A DNA stretch of 37,670 nucleotides from Oscillospiraceae bacterium (GTDB lineage Bacteria > Bacillota > Clostridia > Oscillospirales > Oscillospiraceae). The notes beneath the pieces are model-generated. The model was not told the DNA's origin, searched no databases, and saw only the letters and a list, made by a program, of their open reading frames with translations. The DNA lies in contig CADBCV010000019.1 in assembly GCA_902793285.1 (NCBI GenBank), forward strand, positions 1-37,670, given 5' to 3'. The first letter of the stretch is position 1. Each line of letters begins with the position of its first letter. Made by a program: the position numbers and the translations under genes. Positions 29,318 to 37,499 of the stretch are shown here, in pieces.

Positions 29318-30499
29318 ATGGGAATTTACGAAGAACTGGTGGCCCGCGGGCTGATCGCCCAGGTCACGAACGAGGAAGAGATCCGCGAGATGGTCAATAA
29401 CGGCAAGGCCACCTTCTATATCGGCTTTGACTGCACGGCGGACTCCCTGCATGTGGGGCACTTCATGGCGCTGTGCCTCATGAAGCGCCTGCAGATGGCG
29501 GGCAACAAGCCCATCGCCCTCATCGGCGACGGCACTACGCTCATCGGCGACCCCTCCGGCCGCACCGATATGCGCAAGATGCTGACGAAAGAGGACATCC
29601 GCCACAATGCCGAGTGCTTCAAACGCCAGATGGAGAAGTTCATCGACTTCTCGGACGACAAGGCGCTCATGCTCTATAACTCCGAGTGGCTGGTTCCGCT
29701 CAATTATATCGAGCTTCTGCGCGAGGTGGGCCCCTGCTTCTCCGTGAACAACATGCTCCGGGCCGAGTGCTACAAGCAGCGCATGGAGCGCGGGCTGAGC
29801 TTTCTCGAGTTCAACTATATGATCATGCAGTCCTACGACTTCTACTACATGTTCCAGCACTACGGCTGCAACATGCAGTTCGGCGGCAACGACCAGTGGA
29901 GCAATATGCTCGGCGGCGCCATGACCATCACCCTGCTCCTCAACTCCGAGGGGAAGAAGATGGGCAAGACCGCCTCGGGCGCTGTGTGGCTCGACCCCAA
30001 TAAGACGAGCCCCTTTGAGTTCTACCAGTACTGGCGCAACGTCGGCGACGCGGACGTGCTCAAGTGCATCCGGATGCTGACCTTCCTCCCGCTGGAGGAG
30101 ATCGACGCCATGGATGGCTGGGAGGGGAGCCAGCTCAACCGCGCCAAGGAGATCCTGGCCTTTGAGCTTACAAAGCTCGTCCACGGCGAGGAGGAGGCCA
30201 AAAAGGCCGAGGCTTCTGCCAAAGCACTCTTCGGCGGCGCGGGCGGCGGCGATGTGCCGACCTGCGAGATCGCGGAGGCGGATCTTACGGACGGGAAGCT
30301 CGATATCCTCTCGGTCCTCGTGAAGGCCGGTCTCTGCCCCTCGAAGTCCGACGCCCGTCGCAACGTGCAGCAGGGCGGCGTCACCGTGGACGATCAGAAG
30401 GTCACCGACATCGCGGCGAGCTACTCCGCCGACGCCCTGCGCGAGGGCATCGTCGTCCGCCGCGGCAAGAAGAACTTCTGCAAGGTCGTTTTGAAGTAA
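29318..30499 (+). CDS. tyrS: Tyrosyl-tRNA synthetase
   Basis: A 393-residue class I aminoacyl-tRNA synthetase. The HIGH motif reads HVGH (45-48) and KMSKS reads KMGKT (214-218). Tyrosine-binding residues are seen in FYIGFDCTADSLHVGH and YMIMQSYDFYYMF. The catalytic domain is followed by the alpha-helical anticodon domain and an S4 RNA-binding domain (about 330-393, VLVKAGLCPSKSDARRNVQQ). CAGGAGAG precedes the ATG at 29318; the frame is open far upstream but that part is not coding. No T-box leader is recognisable in the gap before it. Confidence 0.96.
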   Translation: MGIYEELVARGLIAQVTNEEEIREMVNNGKATFYIGFDCTADSLHVGHFMALCLMKRLQMAGNKPIALIGDGTTLIGDPSGRTDMRKMLTKEDIRHNAECFKRQMEKFIDFSDDKALMLYNSEWLVPLNYIELLREVGPCFSVNNMLRAECYKQRMERGLSFLEFNYMIMQSYDFYYMFQHYGCNMQFGGNDQWSNMLGGAMTITLLLNSEGKKMGKTASGAVWLDPNKTSPFEFYQYWRNVGDADVLKCIRMLTFLPLEEIDAMDGWEGSQLNRAKEILAFELTKLVHGEEEAKKAEASAKALFGGAGGGDVPTCEIAEADLTDGKLDILSVLVKAGLCPSKSDARRNVQQGGVTVDDQKVTDIAASYSADALREGIVVRRGKKNFCKVVLK

Positions 30500-30503
30500 A
30501 CAC

Positions 30504-30539
30504 AAAACCCATAGGAGGAGCTTTCTTCCTATGGGTTTT
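30504..30539 (+). terminator. Terminator of tyrS
   Basis: AAAACCCATAGGA (30504-30516) and TCCTATGGGTTTT (30527-30539) form a perfect 13-bp stem. Its A and T runs allow function in either direction. Confidence 0.88.
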
Positions 30540-30571
30540 GAACAGTGTCTGTGGGTATAAGGGAGAGAGTT

Positions 30572-32392
30572 ATGTACGATTTCGGGAAAATCAAGCTGGT
30601 CGTCTGGGATCTGGACTGTACGCTCTGGCAGGGGACCCTGTCGGAGGGGGCGGTGCGGCTGCCGGAGGAGAACCTGCGCCTTGTGAAGAGGCTCACCGAT
30701 ATCGGGATCGTGAACTCCATTTGCAGCAAAAACGACCGGGCCCCCGTGGAGGCAGAGCTCAAAGCCCACGGTCTGCTCGAGGATTTCGTCTTTGCCTCCG
30801 TCAACTGGGAGGCCAAGGGGGAGCGCGTAAAGCAGCTTATCGCCGACATGCAGCTTCGGCCCGTGAACGTCCTCTTTCTCGACGACAACCCCTCCAACTG
30901 CGCGGAGGTCGCCTTCTGCTGCCCCGGGATCATGACGGCGGGGCCGGAGATCCTGCCCCGGCTGCTGGAGGATGCCCTGCATTCCGACAAGTCTGACCCA
31001 GGGCACAAACGCCTCGCCCAGTACCGCCTGCTGGAGACCAAGCGGACAGAGATGGCGCAGTACCGCTCGAACGAGGATTTTCTGATGCACAGCGATGTGC
31101 GCGTCACCGTCGGGCATGACTGTCTTGATCACCTTGACCGCATCCACGATCTCATCCAGCGCTCGAACCAGTTGAATTTTACGAAGCTCAGAAACTCAAA
31201 GGAGGAGCTTGCGGCCCTCTTCTCCGATGTCACGTTTGATTGCGGCTGGGTCTCCGTGACGGACCGCTTCGGCGATTACGGCATCGTGGGCTTTTACGCG
31301 GTAAAAGACGCGGCGCTCTTGCACTTTGTGTTCTCCTGCCGCATCCTCGGCATGGGGGTGGAGCAGTATGTGTATAATCTTCTGGGGCGCCCGAGGCTCG
31401 ATGTGCAGGGCGAGGTGATCGGCGATCTCAGCTCCACGGAGCTGCCGCGCTGGATCAATCAGCGGGAGAGCGCCGCGCCCCGGCTTGACAGGATGGAGAT
31501 CGGCGGACTCAGGGCGCACACCGTCCTTGTGAAGGGGCCCTGTGATTTGAACGCCGTGTATCCCTTCCTTGCGGACACGGAGCTTTTCGACACGGAGTTT
31601 ACCTATGTGGCCCCGGGCGGCTTTCTCGTAGAGTCCACCGGCCACACCACCCACATCGTTGAGGCTGACAGGCTCACGGCGGCCGAGAAACAGCGGGTAC
31701 TGGACGAGGTCCCGTTCGCCGATCCCGGTATGTATGACGACAGCATCTTCCGCCGCGCTTATAAGGTCGTCTTCATCAGCATCCTGCAGGACGCGAATCT
31801 CGGTGTTTACCACCGGAAGGGGACAGGGGAGCGCCTTGCCTTTCTCCCGGCGTGCACGCCCATGACGGATCCCGAGAACTGGCCGAAGCTCATCCGCGGC
31901 GAGTGCTTCACCGCAAACTTCCGCTTTACCGAGGAGATCCTGCGAAACTTTTCACAAAGATACGAGTTTGTCGGGCGCAACACCCCGGAGCAGATCGTGG
32001 AAAACCTCCGCTATATCCGCGGGAGACTTCCGCACAGCTGCACGCTCTGCATCATGCTGGGGGGTGAGCTCAAGCGGGAAGGGGAGACGGACGAGAACTA
32101 CAAGGACCGCCATCTCCTGCACAGGACCGTCAACGACGCCATCCGCGCCTGGGCGGCGGGGGAGGCGCATGTGGTGCTGCTGGACGTGAACCGCTATCTT
32201 ACGGACCAGAGCTGTTTTTACAACCACTTCAACCACTATTCCAAGCCCGTCTACTATCAGGTCGCAAAGGAGATGGCGGACATCATCCGGCGCTGCACCG
32301 GCAGCGAGATCCGGGAGAGGTCGAAGCTCTACCTCGCGGCCTCCACCGCAAGGCAGAAGCTGGCCGCGGTCTACCACGGCCTGCGTAAATGA
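30572..32392 (+). CDS. FkbH-like HAD-IIIC multidomain protein
   Basis: A 606-residue protein. The N-terminal HAD-IIIC phosphatase domain (about 1-150) has VVWDLDCTLW (DxDCT at 13-17), ICSKNDRAPV and VLFLDDNPSNCAEV, as in FkbH proteins that load glyceryl groups onto acyl carriers in polyketide pathways. An FkbH-associated acetyltransferase-like domain follows (about 195-300, LDRIHDLIQRSNQLNFTKLR, then RFGDYGIVGFYAV). The last 270 residues end in a region like SGNH hydrolases (VVLLDVNRYLT, FNHYSKPVYYQVAKEMADII). GGGAGAGAG lies before the ATG at 30572. There is no carrier protein or polyketide synthase nearby, so the partner is unknown. It has its own terminators on both sides. Confidence 0.82.
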   Translation: MYDFGKIKLVVWDLDCTLWQGTLSEGAVRLPEENLRLVKRLTDIGIVNSICSKNDRAPVEAELKAHGLLEDFVFASVNWEAKGERVKQLIADMQLRPVNVLFLDDNPSNCAEVAFCCPGIMTAGPEILPRLLEDALHSDKSDPGHKRLAQYRLLETKRTEMAQYRSNEDFLMHSDVRVTVGHDCLDHLDRIHDLIQRSNQLNFTKLRNSKEELAALFSDVTFDCGWVSVTDRFGDYGIVGFYAVKDAALLHFVFSCRILGMGVEQYVYNLLGRPRLDVQGEVIGDLSSTELPRWINQRESAAPRLDRMEIGGLRAHTVLVKGPCDLNAVYPFLADTELFDTEFTYVAPGGFLVESTGHTTHIVEADRLTAAEKQRVLDEVPFADPGMYDDSIFRRAYKVVFISILQDANLGVYHRKGTGERLAFLPACTPMTDPENWPKLIRGECFTANFRFTEEILRNFSQRYEFVGRNTPEQIVENLRYIRGRLPHSCTLCIMLGGELKREGETDENYKDRHLLHRTVNDAIRAWAAGEAHVVLLDVNRYLTDQSCFYNHFNHYSKPVYYQVAKEMADIIRRCTGSEIRERSKLYLAASTARQKLAAVYHGLRK

Positions 32393-32397
32393 TCATG

Positions 32398-32436
32398 AAA
32401 AAGTACCCTTGGGATTTCTCCTAAAGGTACTTTTTT
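32398..32436. terminator. Bidirectional terminator between convergent genes
   Basis: AAAAAGTACC (32398-32407) and GGTACTTTTT (32426-32435) form a stem with A and T flanks. It serves the FkbH-like gene rightward and the convergent C39-like gene, whose stop codon it touches, leftward. Confidence 0.82.
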
Positions 32437-33112
32437 ATGCCTTTCTCTCCACCAGCAGGATATTGCTCGCAGGGGCCAGGCTCTCGCCGCGGGCGTAGGC
32501 GATGAATTCCGCGCGGCTGAGATAGTACAGCCGCCCCCAGGAGGAGATCTGCATCCAGGTCTCGTCAAGCCCCGTCACCGTGATGAAATGCGCCCTTGCC
32601 CCGGATGTCGGGATATAGACCCCGGCGTCGGTTTTCGTATAAAAGCGCACGGTCTTTTTGCCCCAGAACACGGGGAAGTTCGGCCCAACGGAGAGGATGA
32701 CCGGGATGTCTTTTTGAAGCTGCGTCTCTATCCGCGTCCAAAGCCTCTCGTGAGAGAAGCACCAGCGGGCCGTGAAGGGCATGTGAAAATCCCGGAAGAC
32801 GCGCAGCATCCCCGCCATGAGCATGGGGCCGTTGATGCCGGCGTAAGGGATGACAGGGAAGTACCTGCGGTGGAGTCTCAGGATCAGCGCGTTATAGTCG
32901 GGGAGGGGGATGGACCCCTCTGCGGGAAGGCCGTCGAAGCATGTGCTGCCGGGCACGTGATAGCGCGAGAGGTACAAAAGCAGGTCCGCCGCCGCGATGA
33001 TGCCGCAGCCGCAGCGCCGCAACATGGGGTCCGGTGAGTGCTGCTGCCCGCCGCCGAAGCTCGGTCTGCCGTGCACGTCAACGGAGATATAGGGGTGCTG
33101 AAGCATCAACAT
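32435..33112 (-). CDS. C39-like cysteine-peptidase homologue
   Basis: A 225-residue protein without signal peptide or membrane segment. It has the layout of papain-fold C39-like families: an N-terminal GGGQQ followed by LRRCGCGIIAAADLLLYLSR, with the presumed nucleophile Cys34 or Cys36 and an oxyanion Gln before it. The middle region is variable. A C-terminal ARAHFITVTGLDETWMQISS then WGRLYYLSRAEF would supply His and Asp/Asn. I chose the ATG at 33112 (GAGAGGCGG upstream); a GTG at 33121 is an alternative. Related stand-alone proteins in clostridia have no known substrate. It is convergent with the FkbH-like gene and shares its terminator. Confidence 0.72.
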   Translation of the reverse strand: MLMLQHPYISVDVHGRPSFGGGQQHSPDPMLRRCGCGIIAAADLLLYLSRYHVPGSTCFDGLPAEGSIPLPDYNALILRLHRRYFPVIPYAGINGPMLMAGMLRVFRDFHMPFTARWCFSHERLWTRIETQLQKDIPVILSVGPNFPVFWGKKTVRFYTKTDAGVYIPTSGARAHFITVTGLDETWMQISSWGRLYYLSRAEFIAYARGESLAPASNILLVERKA

Positions 33113-33146
33113 GTCGATCACCGCCTCTCAGGTAAGAGATAAAACC

Positions 33147-33228
33147 GTAGGGGTCGATCCCCAGATCGACCCGCCGAATTCCGTACATCGTCAAAAAACG
33201 GCGGGCCGGTGAGGGCATCGGCCCCTAC
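33147..33228. repeat. Inverted-repeat element, copy 3 (short form)
   Basis: The left end GTAGGGGTCGATCCCCAGAT and right end, closing CATCGGCCCCTAC, are inverted, with CCGCCG/CGGCGG at the inner edges. It is the shortest copy (82 bases). It sits 34 bases upstream of the C39-like gene start. Confidence 0.7.
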
Positions 33229-33255
33229 TAGCTTATAACACCTTAAACTTCACAT

Positions 33256-33282
33256 GTCATCCTGAGCGCAAGCGAAGGATCC
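33256..33282 (+). repeat. GTCATCCTGAGC...GAAGGATC dispersed repeat
   Basis: GTCATCCTGAGCGCAAGCGA then AGGATCC. The skeleton recurs at 16966-17000 and 37500-37533. It is a known kind of extragenic repeat in gut Firmicutes, in my recollection. Confidence 0.6.
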
Positions 33283-33322
33283 CCCGGTTGTCTACGGGAT
33301 TCTTCGTCTACGATATTTATAA

Positions 33323-33353
33323 GCAGGGGCTGTCTCACGGAGGCAGCCCCTGC
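33323..33353 (-). terminator. Terminator of the phosphofructokinase gene
   Basis: GCAGGGGCTG and CAGCCCCTGC form a 10-bp stem 15 bases past the pfk stop codon. Read leftward it is followed by TTATAAATAT, a weak U tract. Confidence 0.7.
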
Positions 33354-33367
33354 GCATACGGGAAAAC

Positions 33368-34609
33368 TTACTTTGCCAGGACCTTCTTGAGCTTTGCGTA
33401 GCGGGGGAGGGAATCGACCAGGGGGAGGACCGGCTCGCCCTGGATGAGGGGCAGCACGTAGTCCACAAACTCCTGCTTGAGGCCGTTGCCGGTCTCGTTG
33501 ATCCACTCCAGGGGGACCTTCTTCTCATAGTTTGCAACAGAGGAGAGGGGAAGCAGGACCATCTTGCAGTGGTACTTGCCGTCGATCATCTCGCGCTCGA
33601 AGGCGACCATCTTGCCGGTCACGCCGCTGACAGCCTGGCGCACAGCCTCCATGCCGGCCTCGCACGCCTCATTCACGTCGGTCAGGGAGGCGAGGTGCGC
33701 GCCGCAGCGCTGCAGCAGGCTCAGCTCAATGCCGCGGACCTTCGCGCCGGTGTGGGCCTTGATGATCTCCGCCAGCATAGCGGCGAGACCGCCGAGCTGG
33801 GCATGGCCGAAGCCGTCGGTCGCGGAGGTCTTGGCCTCGGATACGAAGCTGCCGTCGGCGTAGTGGATGCCCTCGGACACGGCGATGAAGACCTTGCCGT
33901 TCTGCTTGTAGATGCGCACGACGTCGGAGAGAAACTTGTCCATGTCGAAGTCGAGCTCGGGCAGGTAGATGAGGTCGGGGCCGGAGCCGTAAGCGGTGGC
34001 GAGGGCGGCGGAGGCCGCGAGCCAGCCGGCGTGGCGGCCCATGATCTCCACGACGGTGATCATGCCGTTGTCATACACGCGCGCGTCCTTGTTGATCTCC
34101 ATGCAGGAGGTCGCGATGTACTTCGCGGCGCTGGCAAAGCCGGGGCAGTGGTCGGTGCCGAAGAGGTCGTTGTCGATGGTCTTGGGCACGCCCATCACGC
34201 GGCACTCATAGCCGACGGATTCCATGTAGCGGCTGATCTTGTTGCAGGTGTCCATGGAGTCGTTGCCGCCGTTGTAGAAGAAGTAGCGGACATTATACTT
34301 CTTGAAGATCTCAAGAATGCGCTTGTAGTCGGTGTCGTCCTTCTCGGGGTCGGCGATTTTGTAGCGGCAGGAGCCGAGCTCGGAAGACGGGGTGTGCAGC
34401 AGGAGCTTGAGCTCTTCGGGGTCCTCCTCGTCCATGACGAAGAGCTTGTCATCCAGAACGCCGCGGATGCCGTGGCTCGCGCCGTAGACCTTGGTGATCT
34501 CCTCCGCGTCGAGCGCGGCGCGGATCACGCCGTAGGCGCTGGCGTTGATGACGGCGGTGGGGCCGCCGGACTGACCGAAGATGCAGGAGCCGATGAGCTT
34601 CTCAGACAT
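33368..34609 (-). CDS. Pyrophosphate-type 6-phosphofructokinase
   Basis: A 413-residue glycolytic enzyme that phosphorylates fructose-6-phosphate. IFGQSGGPTAVINAS is the phosphoryl-donor loop. The donor-selecting motif reads GGNDS (114-118) where ATP enzymes have GGDGS; an acidic or amide residue after GG-x favours pyrophosphate. PKTIDND (142-148) is the active-site loop, followed by TDHCPGFASAAKY and the catalytic MGRHAGWLA. Length and motifs match PPi-dependent clostridial PFKs. GGAGGT at 34616-34621 fixes the ATG at 34609. It diverges from fba, the next glycolytic step. The donor should be tested; ATP use is not excluded. Confidence 0.9.
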   Translation of the reverse strand: MSEKLIGSCIFGQSGGPTAVINASAYGVIRAALDAEEITKVYGASHGIRGVLDDKLFVMDEEDPEELKLLLHTPSSELGSCRYKIADPEKDDTDYKRILEIFKKYNVRYFFYNGGNDSMDTCNKISRYMESVGYECRVMGVPKTIDNDLFGTDHCPGFASAAKYIATSCMEINKDARVYDNGMITVVEIMGRHAGWLAASAALATAYGSGPDLIYLPELDFDMDKFLSDVVRIYKQNGKVFIAVSEGIHYADGSFVSEAKTSATDGFGHAQLGGLAAMLAEIIKAHTGAKVRGIELSLLQRCGAHLASLTDVNEACEAGMEAVRQAVSGVTGKMVAFEREMIDGKYHCKMVLLPLSSVANYEKKVPLEWINETGNGLKQEFVDYVLPLIQGEPVLPLVDSLPRYAKLKKVLAK

Positions 34610-34661
34610 GTTGTTACCTCCAGTTGATTTAAAAATTATTTGTTTTTGTAGAAAGTCCATA

Positions 34662-34690
34662 TTGATTATGAGCTGGAATGAGGATATAAT
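34662..34690 (+). promoter_or_regulatory. Sigma-A promoter of fba
   Basis: TTGATT at 34662-34667, 17 bases and TATAAT at 34685-34690. It lies 67 bases before the fba ATG. Confidence 0.78.
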
Positions 34691-34697
34691 AATAATG

Positions 34698-34730
34698 AAA
34701 ATTTGTAAATGTGCTTTTTGTACAAATTTT
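34698..34730 (+). promoter_or_regulatory. Perfect inverted repeat in the fba leader
   Basis: AAAATTTGTA (34698-34707) and TACAAATTTT (34721-34730), separated by 13 bases. The expected transcription start falls at its left edge, so it could be an operator blocking RNA polymerase or an mRNA hairpin. No known glycolytic regulator site is matched with certainty. Confidence 0.6.
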
Positions 34731-34756
34731 TAGAAAAACAAAGGAGAATTTGAATT

Positions 34757-35725
34757 ATGCCTCTTGTAACCACCAAAGAAATGTTTGCAAAAGCCTATAA
34801 CGGCGGATATGCCGTCGGCGCGTTCAACGTCAACAACATGGAGATCGTCCAGGGCATCACCGAGGCCGCGGGCGAACTGAAGAGCCCCGTGATCCTTCAG
34901 GTGTCCAAGGGCGCGCGCGCCTACGCCAACCATACTTACCTCGTAAAGCTCGTCGAGGCCGCGGTCATCGAGAATCCCGAGATCCCCATCGCGCTGCACC
35001 TCGACCACGGCGATACCTTTGAGCTCTGCAAGTCCTGCATCGACGGCGGCTTCACCTCCGTCATGATCGACGCCTCCTCCAAGCCCTTCGAGGAGAACAT
35101 CGCCCTGACCCGCCAGGTTGTGGAATACGCCCATGACCACGGCGTCGTCGTCGAGGCCGAGCTCGGCACTCTCGCCGGTGTTGAGGATGAGGTCTCGGTC
35201 GAGCACGGCCACGAGAGCTATACCCGCCCCGAGGAGGTCGAGGAGTTCGTCACCCGCACCGGCTGCGACTCTCTCGCCATTGCCATCGGCACCTCCCACG
35301 GCGCCTATAAGTTCAAGGCTTCCCAGTGCACCCGCAATGCCGACGGCATCCTGGTCCCGCCTCCGCTCCGCTTCGACGTGCTGCATGAGTGCATCAAGCG
35401 TCTGCCCGGCTTCCCCATCGTGCTGCACGGCTCCTCCTCCGTCCCTCAGGAGTTTGTGAAGATGGTCAACCAGTACGGCGGCAACATGCCCGACGCCATC
35501 GGCATCCCCGAGGATCAGCTCCGCGAGGCCGCGAAGCTCGCCGTCTGCAAGATCAATATCGACTCCGATATCCGCCTTGCCATGACCGGCAATATCCGCA
35601 AGTACTTTGCCGAGCATCCCGATCACTTCGACCCGCGCCAGTACCTCAAGCCCGCGCGTCAGGCAGTGAAAGATATGGTCGCGCACAAGATCGTTCACGT
35701 TCTCGGTTCTGACGGCAAAGCCTGA
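34757..35725 (+). CDS. fba: Fructose-1,6-bisphosphate aldolase, class II
   Basis: A 322-residue zinc-dependent aldolase that splits fructose-1,6-bisphosphate into DHAP and glyceraldehyde-3-phosphate. Catalytic Asp83 and zinc ligand His84 are in HLDHGD. The other ligands are seen in VVVEAELGTLAG (Glu) and the histidines of GTSHGAYKF and VLHGSSSVP. KINIDSDIRLAMTGNIRKYF is the phosphate-binding end. AAGGAG precedes the ATG. It diverges from pfk across a 147-bp control region. The degenerate P-type-ATPase-like gene follows 33 bases later and may be read from the same promoter. Confidence 0.96.
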   Translation: MPLVTTKEMFAKAYNGGYAVGAFNVNNMEIVQGITEAAGELKSPVILQVSKGARAYANHTYLVKLVEAAVIENPEIPIALHLDHGDTFELCKSCIDGGFTSVMIDASSKPFEENIALTRQVVEYAHDHGVVVEAELGTLAGVEDEVSVEHGHESYTRPEEVEEFVTRTGCDSLAIAIGTSHGAYKFKASQCTRNADGILVPPPLRFDVLHECIKRLPGFPIVLHGSSSVPQEFVKMVNQYGGNMPDAIGIPEDQLREAAKLAVCKINIDSDIRLAMTGNIRKYFAEHPDHFDPRQYLKPARQAVKDMVAHKIVHVLGSDGKA

Positions 35726-35758
35726 TCACTCTCCGCGCAATAACAGGGAGGTGGCAGA

Positions 35759-37408
35759 ATGCCCCAGAAACATGTAAAAAACCAGCCGCACCAGTTCGAC
35801 GCGGCAAAGCTTTCCGCCACACTTGGTAATTCTCTTGTTATCAGACTTGTCATCGCAACAATTGTCTTCGCCCTGTCCCTCATCGTCTCCATGCCCGATT
35901 TCGCCCGCATCCTTCTGCTCGTGCTCACGTCGGTTCTCGCGGGGTACGACATTATCCTCGACGCTGTGAACAGCGTCGAGGCGGGGGACTTCACGGCCTC
36001 GCCCCTCATCGTGGTGGTGACCGCCGTGCTCGCGTTCTTCATCGGCTTCGGCATTGAGGGCGCGGCCCTTGTCCTGCTGTACCAGATCGGGACGTTGCTT
36101 CTGCGCTTTGTGACGGATCACACGAAGAAGGCGGCGCTCGATCTCCTGCAGGACCAGGATGAGCAGCTTATCGACCACATGCGGGAAATCATCTCGGACG
36201 GGGATAAGACCTACATGTCGATCCAGAAGGTCATGGGCGAGAGCGCGGGACTTGTGCTCAAGCTCGCAATCGCGTTTGCGGTCCTGTATGCGATCCTGAT
36301 GCCCCTGCTCACGAATATGAGCTTTTCGGTCTCCATCCACCGGGCTCTGATGATCCTGCTGGTTGCGTCGCCGTTTTCGGTTGTGGCCTCCATCCCCACG
36401 GCCGGGGCTGTCGGCCTCTGTCAGAGCGCGCAGCACGGTTTTGTCTTCAACAGCGCTTACAGTCTCGAGGCTATGGCGGATGTGTCCGCCGCGGTGTTCG
36501 ACAAGGGCGGCATCTTTGCCGAGGAGTGCCCCAGGATCATCGCCATGCACTCCGACAGGCTCGATTACGACACCTTCCTCAATTTTGTGGCCCACGCGGT
36601 CTACTACTCGGAGCAGCCCGTCGCGAACGCCATCTCCGCCGTCTTTGAGCATGACTACAAGCTCGATGTCATCAAGGACTTCCGGGAGATCCCGGGCTAC
36701 GGGGTGGAGCTTTCCATCGACGGGATCGACGTGATCTTTGCCACGCGGGAGCTTCTTGAGAAGCGGGGCATCGCGCTCTCCGACGAGCCCTCCGATCTCG
36801 GCACAGCCTATTATATGGTCGTCGCCGGCAGACCGATGGGGAAGGTTGTCATCTCCTCCGATGTGAACCAGGATCTGGAAAATCTCGTGCCCGAACTCAA
36901 GTCCGTCGGCATTTCCCGCTGCGTCCTTTTGACCGAGGACAGCAGGGAAGCGGGGCAGCAGTTTGCGGAGATGATGAACTTCTCCGAGATGTACGCCCAG
37001 TGCGACACCCAAAAGAAGCTCCAGATCATCAGCGACATGACGCGCAAAACCAGGGGAGCGGTCTTGTTTGTGTACGCGAACGGGATCGAGACCCATAGCG
37101 ACGCCGCCGTCGATATGCGCGTGAGCAGCAGGGCCAAGTACGCCGACGCTCTCGCGAGACCCGACGTGATCGGAAATCTCCCGGTCACAAAGCACATCTC
37201 GCGCCGCGTTCGGGAGATCTGTATTCAGAACGCGCTCTTTGCGTTCATCGTGAAGGCGGTTCTGATTTTCCTGAGCATCATCGGCTACTGCAATCTCTGG
37301 TTTGCGATCTTTGTCGATTTTGTCGCCGCGGTTGCGACGGTGCTCAACACCATCCGCGTGACAAGCGAATCCCTGCGAAGCAATCTGCGTTACAAAATGG
37401 GCAGATAA
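35759..37408 (+). CDS. P-type-ATPase-like protein without phosphorylation motif
   Basis: A 549-residue membrane protein with the membrane and P/N-domain layout of heavy-metal P-type ATPases but no catalytic set. DKTG reads DKGG (248-251). The CPC position reads SPF (204-206, VASPFSVVASIPTAG). TGD reads TED (392-394). GDGxND reads YANGIE (439-444). Only about 55 residues lie between the helix pairs where an actuator domain of about 110 with TGES belongs, so it is largely deleted. Two C-terminal helices close the protein. GGGAGG precedes the ATG. The frame is intact over 1.65 kb, so it is kept by selection or only recently lost function. A sensor, scaffold or partner of the pump-like protein at 12305 are possible roles. 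No adjacent regulator is seen. Confidence 0.82.
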   Translation: MPQKHVKNQPHQFDAAKLSATLGNSLVIRLVIATIVFALSLIVSMPDFARILLLVLTSVLAGYDIILDAVNSVEAGDFTASPLIVVVTAVLAFFIGFGIEGAALVLLYQIGTLLLRFVTDHTKKAALDLLQDQDEQLIDHMREIISDGDKTYMSIQKVMGESAGLVLKLAIAFAVLYAILMPLLTNMSFSVSIHRALMILLVASPFSVVASIPTAGAVGLCQSAQHGFVFNSAYSLEAMADVSAAVFDKGGIFAEECPRIIAMHSDRLDYDTFLNFVAHAVYYSEQPVANAISAVFEHDYKLDVIKDFREIPGYGVELSIDGIDVIFATRELLEKRGIALSDEPSDLGTAYYMVVAGRPMGKVVISSDVNQDLENLVPELKSVGISRCVLLTEDSREAGQQFAEMMNFSEMYAQCDTQKKLQIISDMTRKTRGAVLFVYANGIETHSDAAVDMRVSSRAKYADALARPDVIGNLPVTKHISRRVREICIQNALFAFIVKAVLIFLSIIGYCNLWFAIFVDFVAAVATVLNTIRVTSESLRSNLRYKMGR

Positions 37409-37430
37409 AAAGCAATTGTATAGAAGACAT

Positions 37431-37463
37431 GAGGCTGCCTCCAAACGGGGCAGCCTCTTTTAT
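37431..37463 (+). terminator. Terminator after the P-type-ATPase-like gene
   Basis: GAGGCTGCC (37431-37439) and GGCAGCCTC (37449-37457) form a stem followed by TTTTATAATT. Confidence 0.88.
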
Positions 37464-37499
37464 AATTGTTGCGGTATTTTGCATCGCATAAAACCTGGC

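Noticed and set aside
29285-31147. A 620-codon minus-strand open frame across tyrS and the FkbH-like gene
   Set aside because: It crosses two well-supported plus-strand genes and the terminator between them, and its product has no domain.
33569-34627. A 352-codon plus-strand open frame opposite pfk
   Set aside because: It is antisense to a clear phosphofructokinase and its product is a Gly/Ala/Val/His-rich string with no domain.
35726-37444. A 572-codon open frame on the minus strand opposite the P-type-ATPase-like gene
   Set aside because: It is antisense to a gene with recognisable domains and membrane segments, has a His/Asp/Arg-rich composition typical of GC-driven shadows, and runs through the gene's terminator.
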